A DNA stretch of 64,000 bases from Gordonia jacobaea (GTDB lineage Bacteria > Actinomycetota > Actinomycetes > Mycobacteriales > Mycobacteriaceae), in NCBI RefSeq assembly GCF_001186365.1, contig NZ_LDTZ01000025.1, positions 1-64,000 of the forward strand. Direction: 5' to 3'. Both the position numbers and the translations under genes were made by a program. Shown in pieces: positions 34,701 through 42,765 of the stretch (position 1 is its first letter; each line of letters opens with the position of its first letter). The notes under the pieces are model-generated. The model was not told the origin of the DNA. It saw only the letters and a list, made by a program, of their open reading frames with translations, and ran no database searches.

Positions 34701-37700
34701 CGGCGAGAGCCTTGCCCTGCCACCACGTGGCATGTTGCGCGACAGTCTGTCCCGCACCCGCGAAGGACTCGACGATCGTGTCGTGGCGGTCGGCGAGGTC
34801 GGCGTCGGCTGTCAGCCAGATGCGGACCAGATCCTCGCGACTGGTGGCCCACCGGTCGTCGACGAGGACGATCTTCTCCGCGTCGAACGCCGGCGCGACG
34901 GTGCGCGCCCAGTCGGAGCCGAGTTCGGCACTGACCCGCTCGGCCAGGTGCGCGTCGACGTTCTCCGCGATCTCGGGCGCGGCGTCGTCCTCGGTGAGTC
35001 CGAGTTTGGCCAGCACCGTGTACGCGGCAGAGGCCAGCGCGCCACTGCGTCCGGTGAGCTGCTCGGTGAACTCACCGAGTGCTGCCGCGTCGACCGTCGC
35101 GCCACCGCCGGTGTCGGCCGCGGGCTTGGCGACAGCGATACCGCGCGACGCACCCACCGCGGTCACGGCGCGGTCGACGAGAGCATCGAGCGCGTCGGTG
35201 TTGGCGAGTGGTCCGTCGAGCAGATCGCCGAGGTCGCCTCCGCGCACGCTGGCTCCGTCGCGGGTACCGAGGGCGAGTGCCACGGTGGTGTGCAGTCCCC
35301 AGCCGGGACCGAGCTGCCACACGCCGGTCACCCGATCGGCGATGTAGGCCTGCCGCTTTCCGACGGGGCCGAGTACCTTGCGGATCTGATCGGACACCGC
35401 GTCGGTGAGCACCGCCCCCAGCGGGCGGTAACCACGCGCGAGGCTGTCCACCGTCGCGGCGAGCGCGACCATGTCGGCTTCTGCGGCTCCGTCGATCGCG
35501 CCGAGTCCGAGCTCGCCACCGATGTCGAGCAGGAGCTGGTTACGCCGCGACGAGACGCCATCGCACAACGCTTCGATGGTGTCGGCCGAACCGATCTGCT
35601 CGGGGCGGATCTTGGTCCACAGCGCCACGACTGCACGAACCGCGTCCGACGGCCCGAAGGAGACGTCGTCGGGCCGCGGAGCGCCTGCGGGCGCACTCGG
35701 AGCAGCAGGCGCTGCTGCCGCGGGAGCGGGCGTGCTTGACGCAGCGTCGTGCGAGGCACCGGTGTCTTGCGCAGGCGCGTCTTCGACGGGTTCATCGTCG
35801 AGCTCGGGGCCGGCATCCTTGGCGAGGATGACGTCGGAATCGCGCTCGACGTTCACCACTTCGGTTGTCGCCGAGCCGTAGTCGTCGAGCTTGAGAGTGT
35901 TGGTCGCCAGGCCGGCCAGCGTGGGCGCACCCTTGAGGCCGATCTCGACGAAACGTTGGATGCCCAGCCCGCCGCGCTCGGTTGCACCGAAGAGGAGGTC
36001 CTGGGTTTCGATCCAGCGCACAGGACTGGCGAACTGCCAGGCGAGTAGCTCGATGAGAACGATGCGCGCCAAGCCCGCCGGGTCGGCCGCGTGGGTGTCC
36101 CAGTCGGCGAGGACGGCGTCGAGCGGATCGGACGGCACCAGTGCCGCAATCTCTTCGACGAATGCACGGTCGAGCGTGAACAACCGCGGTACGAGATTCG
36201 GGATGTAGCGCCCGACGAGGATGTCGGGATCGATCTGTGCGGGCAGCAGTTCGTCGAGCTTGCCGCGGAACTCGGGTACACCGGCGCGCAGCACTGTCGA
36301 ATGGAATGGCACATCGATGCCGGGAACGAGGATGAACGATCGCTTGCCGCCGAATTCGGTTCGACGACGCTCGATCTCGTCTTCGAGATGTTCGAGACCG
36401 CGAACCGTGCCCGCGATCGCGTACTGCGAGCCGAGAAGGTTCAGGTTGACCACCTCGAGGAACTCGCCGATCGACTCCCCGACCTCTGCGACGAACGACT
36501 CGACGTCGGCGTCGGCGAGGCCGAACTGGCTCGGGCGAATGGCCGCCATGCGATAGTCGCTGCGCCCCAGGTCATCTCGCGGGACCAGATGGTGCATGGC
36601 CTCGCCGCGCTGGAACACCACCTCGAGGACGGCTTCGAGTGGGAGCACTCCCGCGCATGCCGCGAGGGCGTTGTACTCGCCGACCGAGTGTCCACAGGTG
36701 ATGGCGCCGTCGACGAATCCGCCTGCTTCCTTGAGCTCAGCGATCTGCGCGACGCCGAGGGTCGCCATGGCGACCTGGGTGAACTGTGTCAGGTACAGCA
36801 CGCCGTCGGGGTGGTTGTAGGTGGTGCCGTTGGCGATGAGCGTGGTGGGGTTGTCGCGTACAACTGCGAGGATCGAGAACCCGAGAGCCGCGCGCGTGTG
36901 CTTGTCCGCGCGATCCCAGATCGCCCGGGCCGCCTTCGAGCGTGACCTGGCGTCGAGTCCCATGCCCTTGCTCTGGATGCCCTGCCCCGGGAAGGCGTAG
37001 ACGGTTCGCGGAGTCGCGAGAAGTCCCGTGGCACTCATCACCAGGGTGTCGCCGACCTTGCAGGTCACCTCGACGACCTCGCGGCCGCGATCGAGACCGA
37101 CGCGGTCGACGCGGACCGACACCGCATCGCCGGTACGAACCATCCCGAGGTAGCGAGCCGTCCACCCGACGATCGGGCGCGGCGACGGGATGCGGTTGCG
37201 CGAGTCGGCCGCAGTGACGACGTGCTGAGCTGCCGCCGACAACCACATGCCGTGCACGATGGGCTCACCGAGTCCCGCGAGCTTTGCCGCGCTTGTATCG
37301 GTGTGGATCGGATTGCGGTCGCCCGAGACGACAGCGAACGCACTCATGCGTGTCGGTGCGGTGATAGTCGCGGTACGCAGCGGCTTCCGGGTGGCCGCGG
37401 CCTCGTCGGTGATCGCTCCCCCGGCGCGCTGCGGGTCGTCGAGCTCGGCATCACCGATGCGACCACGGATGGCGAAACGCTCTGTCATACGGGCGATCTC
37501 ACCGTCAGGCCCCGACACCTCGACGGCGACGTCGATGACGCGTCCCACCGTCGTGTCCCGGACCTCGCCCGCGCGGGCGACGATGGTGAGTTCGGTGTCG
37601 TGGTCGGGGATGGAACCGACGGTCTCGATGGTGTGGTCGAGGTGGACGAGGTCGAGCAGGCCCTCGACGACGGGGATGCCGTCGTCGGTCGTGGCAGCAC

Positions 37701-40700
37701 CGATCGTCGCGAAAACGCTTGGCCAGCAGGCTCCGACGAGCGTGTCGGGCACCGCGAAGCCGAAGGGCTGCGCCGGTGTGACGGCGTGGAGGTGAGCAGG
37801 CAGCGTGTTGGCGGTGACGACGGCGTGGTCGGCGACCCCGTCTGCCGACCACCCGATGGTGGTGACCGCGACGCCGTCGACGACGTCGGTGAGGCGTCCG
37901 CCGGCTGCGACGGTGAGGATCTCGCGCATGGCACCTGCTGCGTCGTCTCGCTCGATGCGAGGGCTGCCGCCGTCGGCGATGCTCCGATCAACACGGAGCG
38001 GAATGCGCACAGACGATCCCGAGATCGGCACGATCAGCTCGAAGCTGTCCTCTCCCACGTGTTCGAGCACTGCGCCTGTTGCCGCATGCTCGGCTCGGCG
38101 CTCAGAGGAGACCTCCCACGACTCCCGATCGCCGAGCAGCGCAACCGGACTCGGCACGATGCGGCCGGCCCACGAAACGTCGTCGGCCCAGAGCACGGCA
38201 CCGAGGATGCCCGCGTCTCGCACCGGAGCCTGCTTGCGGGCGGTGATCAGGTCGGGGTCGGCGCCCGCGGTGGCGAGATCGTCGACGACCTTGGCCTCGA
38301 ATCGATCGAGCAGCTCGCCCACCGGCTCATCGACACGGGTGATACCCGAGACCGCGACCGGTCCGGGGATGATGCAGACGGCGTCCGCGCCGTAGCGTGC
38401 ATCGTGGGCCTGCCACAGCGAGTCGCTGCGCCACCACCGTCGAACGTCTTTGTCGACGACGGGCACGAAGTTGACCGGCTTGCCCGGGGTCCGGCACAGG
38501 CCGAGGAAGAAGGCGACGTCCGCGGGATGCAGGATGTCGGTCTCGATCTCGGGGTAGACACCGCCGAGCGCGTCGATCGCCGCGTGCGGATCGTCGGTGG
38601 TCGAGATGTCGGCGAACATCGTGGGGACCGGGCCCGAATCCTTCGGGTGCATGCGCGCCTCGGCACGCTGCAGCATCTCCACAAATCGCTGCTGCCAGGT
38701 GATGTCGGCCCACGGGTACTGATCGGTGCGGCCATCCCCGACGGCCAGCGTCGCATAGCGATCGAGCCATTCGCGGTAGGTCATGGTGTCGAGGTCGCCG
38801 AAGTAGGGTTTCGCTGTCAGCGCCATCGCGGCCACGATCTCGTCGCGACGCTCGGCCACCGCGTTGGCGTCGCCCGCCACCTCGTCGAGCAGTCGACCGC
38901 AGCGCGACGCGGCGTTGTCGACCTCATGGATGTCGGCGCCGAGTTGGCTTCGGCCCGAGGCCATTCCGTTCGCGGCCCGGCCTGCGCCGATCCACTCGTC
39001 GACCCCCTCGGTGTCGACGAGTAGCTGCTTGACCTCCGGCGCGGTGGTCGCCTCGGCGGTCGCCATGGCCGCGGTACCGATCAGGATGCCGTCGAGCGGC
39101 ATGGTGGGATACCCGTGCCTGGTTGCCCATTCGCCGGTCAGGTACTCGCTGGCGCGCTCGGGGGTGCCGATGCCGCCACCGACGCAGATGACGACGTTGT
39201 CGCGCACGCGCAGCTCGGCGTATGTGGAGAGCAGAAGGTCGTCGAGGTCTTCCCACGAATGGTGGCCACCGGCGCGCCCGCCTTCGATCTGCACGATGAC
39301 CGGGTGATGCGGCACCTCGGCCGCAATGCGGATCACCGAACGGATCTGCTCGACGGTGCCTGGCTTGAATGCCACGAAACGCAGTCCTGCGTCGACGAAT
39401 TCGTCGACGAGTGCCACTGCGTCCTCGAGCTCTGGGATACCCGCCGACACGATCACGCCGTCGATCGGAGCGCCCTGCGCCCGTGCCTTCTGCACGAGAC
39501 GCTTGCCGCCGAGCTGCAGCTTCCACAGATACGGATCGAGGAACAGCGCATTGAACTGCGCTTCGCGGCCCGGCTCGAGAAGGTCGGTGAGCGCCGCGAT
39601 GTTGCGGGCGAAGATCTCCTCGGTGACCTGACCGCCGCCGGCGAGCTCTGCCCAGTGACCCGCGTTGGCCGCGGCAGCGACGATCGCGGGGTCGACGGTG
39701 GTCGGGGTCATGCCCGCCAGCAGCATCGGAGAGCGCCCGGTCAGCCGGGTGAACGCCGTCTGCACGACACGACGACCGTCGGCGAGTTCGGCCAGTGTCG
39801 GGGCGAAGTCGGACCAACGGCGCGCAACCTCGGGAATCCCGCCGGGGCTGAACAGATTTCGCTGGCCTCCGCGAAGCGCTGTCGCCACCAGACCGACGCC
39901 CTGTCCGCGAACGAGCGGGGCGGTGAGCCGTGTTGCGAGATCGCTGGGACCGAAATCGAGAATCCACGCGGCGCCGTCTGCGATCACGGCGTCGATCTGT
40001 GCGACCCAGTCGACGGGCGCGACAAGGATCGATTCGGCGTGGCCGGCAGCGAGGTCGGCGTCGATCCCGCACGTCTGCGCCCACTCACGTACCAGGTCGA
40101 CCGCCGGTGCCATGCCGGGGTGGTGGAATGCGACGCTGACGGGGAGCTCGTCGAAGACGGGGGCGAACGGCGCGCCGCCGGTGCTCTTGCGCTTGCGGTC
40201 ATCGGCCTCCGCGGCGACGATGCGCTCGCATTCGGCCGCGAACGCCGCGAGATGTCGGGGCGCACCGGACAGCACGACCGAACGTCGGCTGTTGCGGATG
40301 GCGATCACGGGTGCCGTGACGAGTTCGGCCTCGGGCAGTCCAGCTCGGTAGGTCGTCAGGATCTCGTCGATGCGCGCGGGAGCAACATTGGTGATCGACA
40401 GCATCGGTGAGCCGTCCGGACTGCTCGCCAGGCCGCGACGTCGAGCAACGAGAGTGCCCGCGGCCGCCACGAGATGCGCGATCGCCAGCAATTGTCCACA
40501 GCCGCTCTCCCCGTGCCGGATAGCGTCGACGGCGAGTGACCCCTGTGAGTGTCCGACGACGGCGACGGGTGCGATCACGTCGGGATCGAGGCCCTGCTTC
40601 TTGAGTGATTCGACGGCGGCGACCTGGCTGAGGAGCACGCCGGGACCGCTCAGCGCGAAGTCGGCGAGCTCGGCGTCGGACGGCACCGGCTCACCCGCGT

Positions 40701-40989
40701 CGGTCGCACGCACCCATGCGAGGGGGTGGAAGCCGTCGGGGCGGGCTATCTCGATCGAGTCGGCGACGGGGGCGAGCATGCGCTCTGCGGCAGCGACGGC
40801 ACCCGCCAGCTTCTGTTCGAGATCCGCGTCGACGACCAATTCGGCCAGCGTCGACAACCACGGACCACCCTGCCCACCGAAGCTGATTGCGTACTGCTCA
40901 CCTGCTGAGAGCCGATCGATCAGGGATTCTGCAGGGCTTCCGGTGTTGCGGCTTCCGTGGTGCCCTTGGCGGAATTGGTCGACGGTCAC
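31759..40989 (-). CDS. fas: Type I fatty acid synthase (FAS-I)
   Basis: A 3076-residue multifunctional synthase making C16-C26 acyl-CoA, which also feeds mycolic acid synthesis. Domains in order: acetyl transferase (nucleophile Ser 148 in VGHSQGSL), enoyl reductase (about 450-900), MaoC-like dehydratase (SGDRNPIHTD, about 1228), malonyl/palmitoyl transferase (GHSVGEYNALAACAG, about 1433), ACP with pantetheine Ser in DGVSSRRNQ (about 1812), ketoreductase (VVTGAGKGSIAAGVIG about 2126; YGESK about 2291) and ketosynthase (Cys 2722 in AACATAA, His in SKHDTSTR and SLTGHAKGG). GTG 40989 follows AGGAGAG; the longer frame to 41202 is rejected. Length is close to the M. tuberculosis protein (3069). Confidence 0.98.
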   Translation of the reverse strand: MTVDQFRQGHHGSRNTGSPAESLIDRLSAGEQYAISFGGQGGPWLSTLAELVVDADLEQKLAGAVAAAERMLAPVADSIEIARPDGFHPLAWVRATDAGEPVPSDAELADFALSGPGVLLSQVAAVESLKKQGLDPDVIAPVAVVGHSQGSLAVDAIRHGESGCGQLLAIAHLVAAAGTLVARRRGLASSPDGSPMLSITNVAPARIDEILTTYRAGLPEAELVTAPVIAIRNSRRSVVLSGAPRHLAAFAAECERIVAAEADDRKRKSTGGAPFAPVFDELPVSVAFHHPGMAPAVDLVREWAQTCGIDADLAAGHAESILVAPVDWVAQIDAVIADGAAWILDFGPSDLATRLTAPLVRGQGVGLVATALRGGQRNLFSPGGIPEVARRWSDFAPTLAELADGRRVVQTAFTRLTGRSPMLLAGMTPTTVDPAIVAAAANAGHWAELAGGGQVTEEIFARNIAALTDLLEPGREAQFNALFLDPYLWKLQLGGKRLVQKARAQGAPIDGVIVSAGIPELEDAVALVDEFVDAGLRFVAFKPGTVEQIRSVIRIAAEVPHHPVIVQIEGGRAGGHHSWEDLDDLLLSTYAELRVRDNVVICVGGGIGTPERASEYLTGEWATRHGYPTMPLDGILIGTAAMATAEATTAPEVKQLLVDTEGVDEWIGAGRAANGMASGRSQLGADIHEVDNAASRCGRLLDEVAGDANAVAERRDEIVAAMALTAKPYFGDLDTMTYREWLDRYATLAVGDGRTDQYPWADITWQQRFVEMLQRAEARMHPKDSGPVPTMFADISTTDDPHAAIDALGGVYPEIETDILHPADVAFFLGLCRTPGKPVNFVPVVDKDVRRWWRSDSLWQAHDARYGADAVCIIPGPVAVSGITRVDEPVGELLDRFEAKVVDDLATAGADPDLITARKQAPVRDAGILGAVLWADDVSWAGRIVPSPVALLGDRESWEVSSERRAEHAATGAVLEHVGEDSFELIVPISGSSVRIPLRVDRSIADGGSPRIERDDAAGAMREILTVAAGGRLTDVVDGVAVTTIGWSADGVADHAVVTANTLPAHLHAVTPAQPFGFAVPDTLVGACWPSVFATIGAATTDDGIPVVEGLLDLVHLDHTIETVGSIPDHDTELTIVARAGEVRDTTVGRVIDVAVEVSGPDGEIARMTERFAIRGRIGDAELDDPQRAGGAITDEAAATRKPLRTATITAPTRMSAFAVVSGDRNPIHTDTSAAKLAGLGEPIVHGMWLSAAAQHVVTAADSRNRIPSPRPIVGWTARYLGMVRTGDAVSVRVDRVGLDRGREVVEVTCKVGDTLVMSATGLLATPRTVYAFPGQGIQSKGMGLDARSRSKAARAIWDRADKHTRAALGFSILAVVRDNPTTLIANGTTYNHPDGVLYLTQFTQVAMATLGVAQIAELKEAGGFVDGAITCGHSVGEYNALAACAGVLPLEAVLEVVFQRGEAMHHLVPRDDLGRSDYRMAAIRPSQFGLADADVESFVAEVGESIGEFLEVVNLNLLGSQYAIAGTVRGLEHLEDEIERRRTEFGGKRSFILVPGIDVPFHSTVLRAGVPEFRGKLDELLPAQIDPDILVGRYIPNLVPRLFTLDRAFVEEIAALVPSDPLDAVLADWDTHAADPAGLARIVLIELLAWQFASPVRWIETQDLLFGATERGGLGIQRFVEIGLKGAPTLAGLATNTLKLDDYGSATTEVVNVERDSDVILAKDAGPELDDEPVEDAPAQDTGASHDAASSTPAPAAAAPAAPSAPAGAPRPDDVSFGPSDAVRAVVALWTKIRPEQIGSADTIEALCDGVSSRRNQLLLDIGGELGLGAIDGAAEADMVALAATVDSLARGYRPLGAVLTDAVSDQIRKVLGPVGKRQAYIADRVTGVWQLGPGWGLHTTVALALGTRDGASVRGGDLGDLLDGPLANTDALDALVDRAVTAVGASRGIAVAKPAADTGGGATVDAAALGEFTEQLTGRSGALASAAYTVLAKLGLTEDDAAPEIAENVDAHLAERVSAELGSDWARTVAPAFDAEKIVLVDDRWATSREDLVRIWLTADADLADRHDTIVESFAGAGQTVAQHATWWQGKALAAGEATRAQIFGAIAAAAQAPDAGEWSDEIAVVTGAGKGSIAAGVIGRLLAGGATVIATTSKLDSGKLAFYKKLYRENARHDAALWVAPTNMASYTDVDDLVEWVGSEQTENVGGTTAVIKPAMKPTLLFPFAAPRVAGDLTDAGARAELEMKVLLWSVERLIAGLCEIGADHDIAARLHVVLPGSPNRGMFGGDGAYGESKAALDALVTRWGAEESWGARTTLAHALIGWVRGTGLMGHNDGMVAAVEAAGVRTWSTDEMAAQLLGLCTPQQRAAARDEAILADFTGGLDPSIDLKALATDQDDAGEVEAEADELDDATVAALPAPARAAKSMAPAWPSIDARPEDLVVIVGAGELGPYGSSRTRFEMEVDEKLSAAGVLELAWNTGLIVWDDAPKPGWYDTGTGDPVDEADIAERYHDAVVERCGIRRYGDEGAMVDNTSPLLTSIFLDEDLSFTVSSEEQARAFAAADPDKTRIAPISDTGDWRVTRLAGTEIRVPRKFELSRTVGGQIPTGFDPTRWGVTPDMVESIDRVALWNLVATVDAFLSSGFTPSELMRWVHPGLVANTQGTGMGGMTSMRELYVNTLLGEAKANDILQEALPNIVAAHVVQSYVGSYGAMIHPVAACATAAVSVEEGVDKIRLGKAMFAVAGGFDDLGIEGIVGFGDMSATAESAKMAARGIDERRYSRANDRRRGGFVESAGGGTILLARGDVAAQLGLPVLGVVAWAQSFGDGVHTSIPAPGLGALGAARGALASPLANALGALGVSADDVAVVSKHDTSTRANDPNESELHERLADAIGRTPGAPLFVVSQKSLTGHAKGGAAAFQLIGLCQVLRDGVIPPNRSLDCVDEQMRDYPHLVWAREPLALGDRFPLKAGLLTSLGFGHVSGLIAIVHPEAFVATLDSDQAQSYRDRAARRERDGAQRRLVAMCGGEPAYRRPSGRRLDSTLDEHDAEAGLLLDPGARLTTDGAYGVAADGR

Positions 40990-41476
40990 GGGCTCTCCTA
41001 GAGGATCGGGGCTCGGCTGATGTGCGGTGCAGGAGTTGTCTGGTTCTCGTGCGAGAGCACCACGTGGCACGACCCGGCGGCGGGGGGATATCGCCGGGTC
41101 GCGCACGTGTCTCTCACGAACATGCTTGCCCAGCAACACCTTTGACGCTGTGGCGGGCGACTGACAGTTCAGCGTGGAACGTCGTCGACATGAACGTGGC
41201 ACTCATGATGGCACATAAACGTGAGGACTTCCTCATGTTGTTTCCGACCCCCAGGTATACCCGCGAGTAGCCCCGCCGGTAACAAAATGCGGGCCCGTGC
41301 GCCCATTGATCGACGTGCACATCCGACCAGTTCGGGGCGCATTTCTCCGGTCGCCCGAGCCGTAGCGAAGACATCCGGTCGTCGTTATATAATCGTTATG
41401 TGACCTGTCGCACTGCGTGTCGTCCGCTGCGACATGGCACGCCCTCAGCGATGTCGAGCCAAGACGTCGAAGTCGT
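40990..41476. other. fas leader and fas-HIT divergent intergenic region
   Basis: About 490 bp without a credible gene. On the fas side a perfect 10-bp inverted repeat CGACCCGGCG/CGCCGGGTCG with a 12-nt spacer lies at 41070-41101, about 80 nt upstream of the fas start, and a smaller CTCG/CGAG repeat sits at 41046-41055. GGTATACC (41254-41261) and CATGA...TCATG-type dyads lie further up. On the other side an exact TATAAT occurs at 41388-41393 in an AT-rich island. The fas promoter and the site of a FasR-like regulator should be here, but I cannot place them with certainty. Confidence 0.5.
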
Positions 41477-41482
41477 TAGGGT
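41477..41482 (+). promoter_or_regulatory. -10 element (TAGGGT) for leaderless HIT gene
   Basis: TAGGGT ends 6 nt before ATG 41489, predicting a leaderless HIT-sir2 transcript. TATAAT at 41388-41393 could be a second, upstream promoter. Confidence 0.5.
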
Positions 41483-41488
41483 GCAGGG

Positions 41489-41938
41489 ATGACCGACTGC
41501 GTGTTCTGCAAGATCATCGACGGTTCCGCACCGGCCCGAAAGGTGTACGAGGACGACTCCGTGGTGGGTTTCCTCGACATCAGACCGATGTCGCGCGGAC
41601 ACACCCTGCTCGTTCCCCGCATCCATTCGAGCGGACTGGGAGATCTGGTTCCCGACGACGGCGCCGCCCTGATGCGAGCGGGCCAGGTCGTCGCGGCAGC
41701 ACTCCGGACGGCGCCACTGACACGCGACGACGAGCCCGCCGACGGGGTGAACCTCGTCGTCAACGACGGAAAGGCAGCGTTCCAGACCGTCTTTCACACC
41801 CACCTCCATGTGATCCCGCGACACCGCGGAGACAAGCTCCGCATGGCGAGGTCGCTGCTCGTACGCCGCGACAAGAATCCCGACGCCACCGCGGCCACCG
41901 TGCGTGCGGCGGTCCTCGAACAGATCGGACCCGCATGA
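41489..41938 (+). CDS. HIT-family nucleotide hydrolase/transferase
   Basis: A 149-residue histidine-triad protein of the Hint/Fhit superfamily, hydrolysing nucleotide phosphoramidates or dinucleotides. The N-terminal CVFCKIIDGSAPARKVYEDD and the triad HTHLHVIPRH (about residues 106-115) are visible. Its stop overlaps the sirtuin start in ATGA, so the two are translationally coupled. Coupling with a deacylase that makes O-acyl-ADP-ribose suggests a role in clearing nucleotide by-products, which is inference. Confidence 0.92.
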   Translation: MTDCVFCKIIDGSAPARKVYEDDSVVGFLDIRPMSRGHTLLVPRIHSSGLGDLVPDDGAALMRAGQVVAAALRTAPLTRDDEPADGVNLVVNDGKAAFQTVFHTHLHVIPRHRGDKLRMARSLLVRRDKNPDATAATVRAAVLEQIGPA

Positions 41939-42759
41939 CCTCCGACGACGCTCTCACCACACCTGGCGCGCAGATCCCCCAGGCCGCGATCGACATCCTC
42001 GCCGGGGCCGAGTGGATCACCGTGTTCACCGGTGCCGGGATGTCGGCGGAGAGCGGCGTACCCACCTTCCGCGACGCGCAGACGGGACTGTGGGAGAACT
42101 TCGACGCCGAGCAACTGGCAACCCCGCAGGCGTGGGACGCCGATCCAGCACTCGTCTGGGGCTGGTACCAGTGGCGCGCACACCTCGTCAGCCGAGCTGC
42201 CCCGAACGCCGGACACCTCGCATTGAGCGCACTGGCAGAACGTGCCGATGAGGCCGACGACGCGCCGTCGGTCATGGTGGTGACGCAGAACGTGGACGAC
42301 CTGCACGAGCGCGCGGGTAACACTGTGGTCAGCCATGTACACGGCTCGCTCTTCGCACCACGCTGCTCACGCTGCGGACATCCCTACGAGGGCAGAGACG
42401 CCAATCCGGCGACGGCCACCGACGAACATCCCATGGAACCGCCGTCGTGCCCGATATGCCTGTCGCTGGTGCGCCCCGGCGTCGTGTGGTTCGGCGAGCC
42501 GATCCCCCCGGAGCCCTGGGCGCGCGCCGAGCAGGTGTTCGACGTCGCCGACGCGGTCCTCGTGGTCGGGACCAGCGGGATCGTCTACCCCGCTGCGGCG
42601 CTCCCCGAGCGCGCACCGGCAAGGGGTATTCCGGTCATCGAACTCAACCCGCAACCGTCGGGACTGAGTTCCGTTGCCACACATAGCATTCGGACCACCG
42701 CCGCACAGGGTCTACCCGAGATCGCCGAACGCGTTCGTGCCGCGCGGCGCAGCCGATAA
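41935..42759 (+). CDS. Sir2-family NAD-dependent protein deacylase (class III, CobB-like)
   Basis: A 274-residue sirtuin removing acyl groups from lysine with NAD. The NAD site is GAGMSAESGVPTFRDAQTGLW, the catalytic His region is TQNVDDLH...VSHVHGSLF, and four zinc Cys are in CSRCG and CPICL. The Tyr-x-x-Arg pair in WYQWRAHLV marks class III enzymes that prefer succinyl or malonyl groups. It overlaps the HIT gene by 4 nt and runs tail-to-tail with the helicase-nuclease gene, only 6 bp from it. Confidence 0.93.
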   Translation: MTSDDALTTPGAQIPQAAIDILAGAEWITVFTGAGMSAESGVPTFRDAQTGLWENFDAEQLATPQAWDADPALVWGWYQWRAHLVSRAAPNAGHLALSALAERADEADDAPSVMVVTQNVDDLHERAGNTVVSHVHGSLFAPRCSRCGHPYEGRDANPATATDEHPMEPPSCPICLSLVRPGVVWFGEPIPPEPWARAEQVFDVADAVLVVGTSGIVYPAAALPERAPARGIPVIELNPQPSGLSSVATHSIRTTAAQGLPEIAERVRAARRSR

Positions 42760-42765
42760 CGGCTG

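Noticed and set aside
34462..35739. 425-residue open frame antisense to fas
   Set aside because: Same shadow effect over the ACP and ketoreductase region, with no start signal.
37222..39024. 600-residue open frame antisense to fas
   Set aside because: Shadow of the third-position GC bias of fas; Arg/Asp/Val-rich with no domain.
41114..41374. 86-residue minus-strand frame upstream of fas
   Set aside because: No ribosome site and no recognisable protein; it lies where the fas promoter region is expected.
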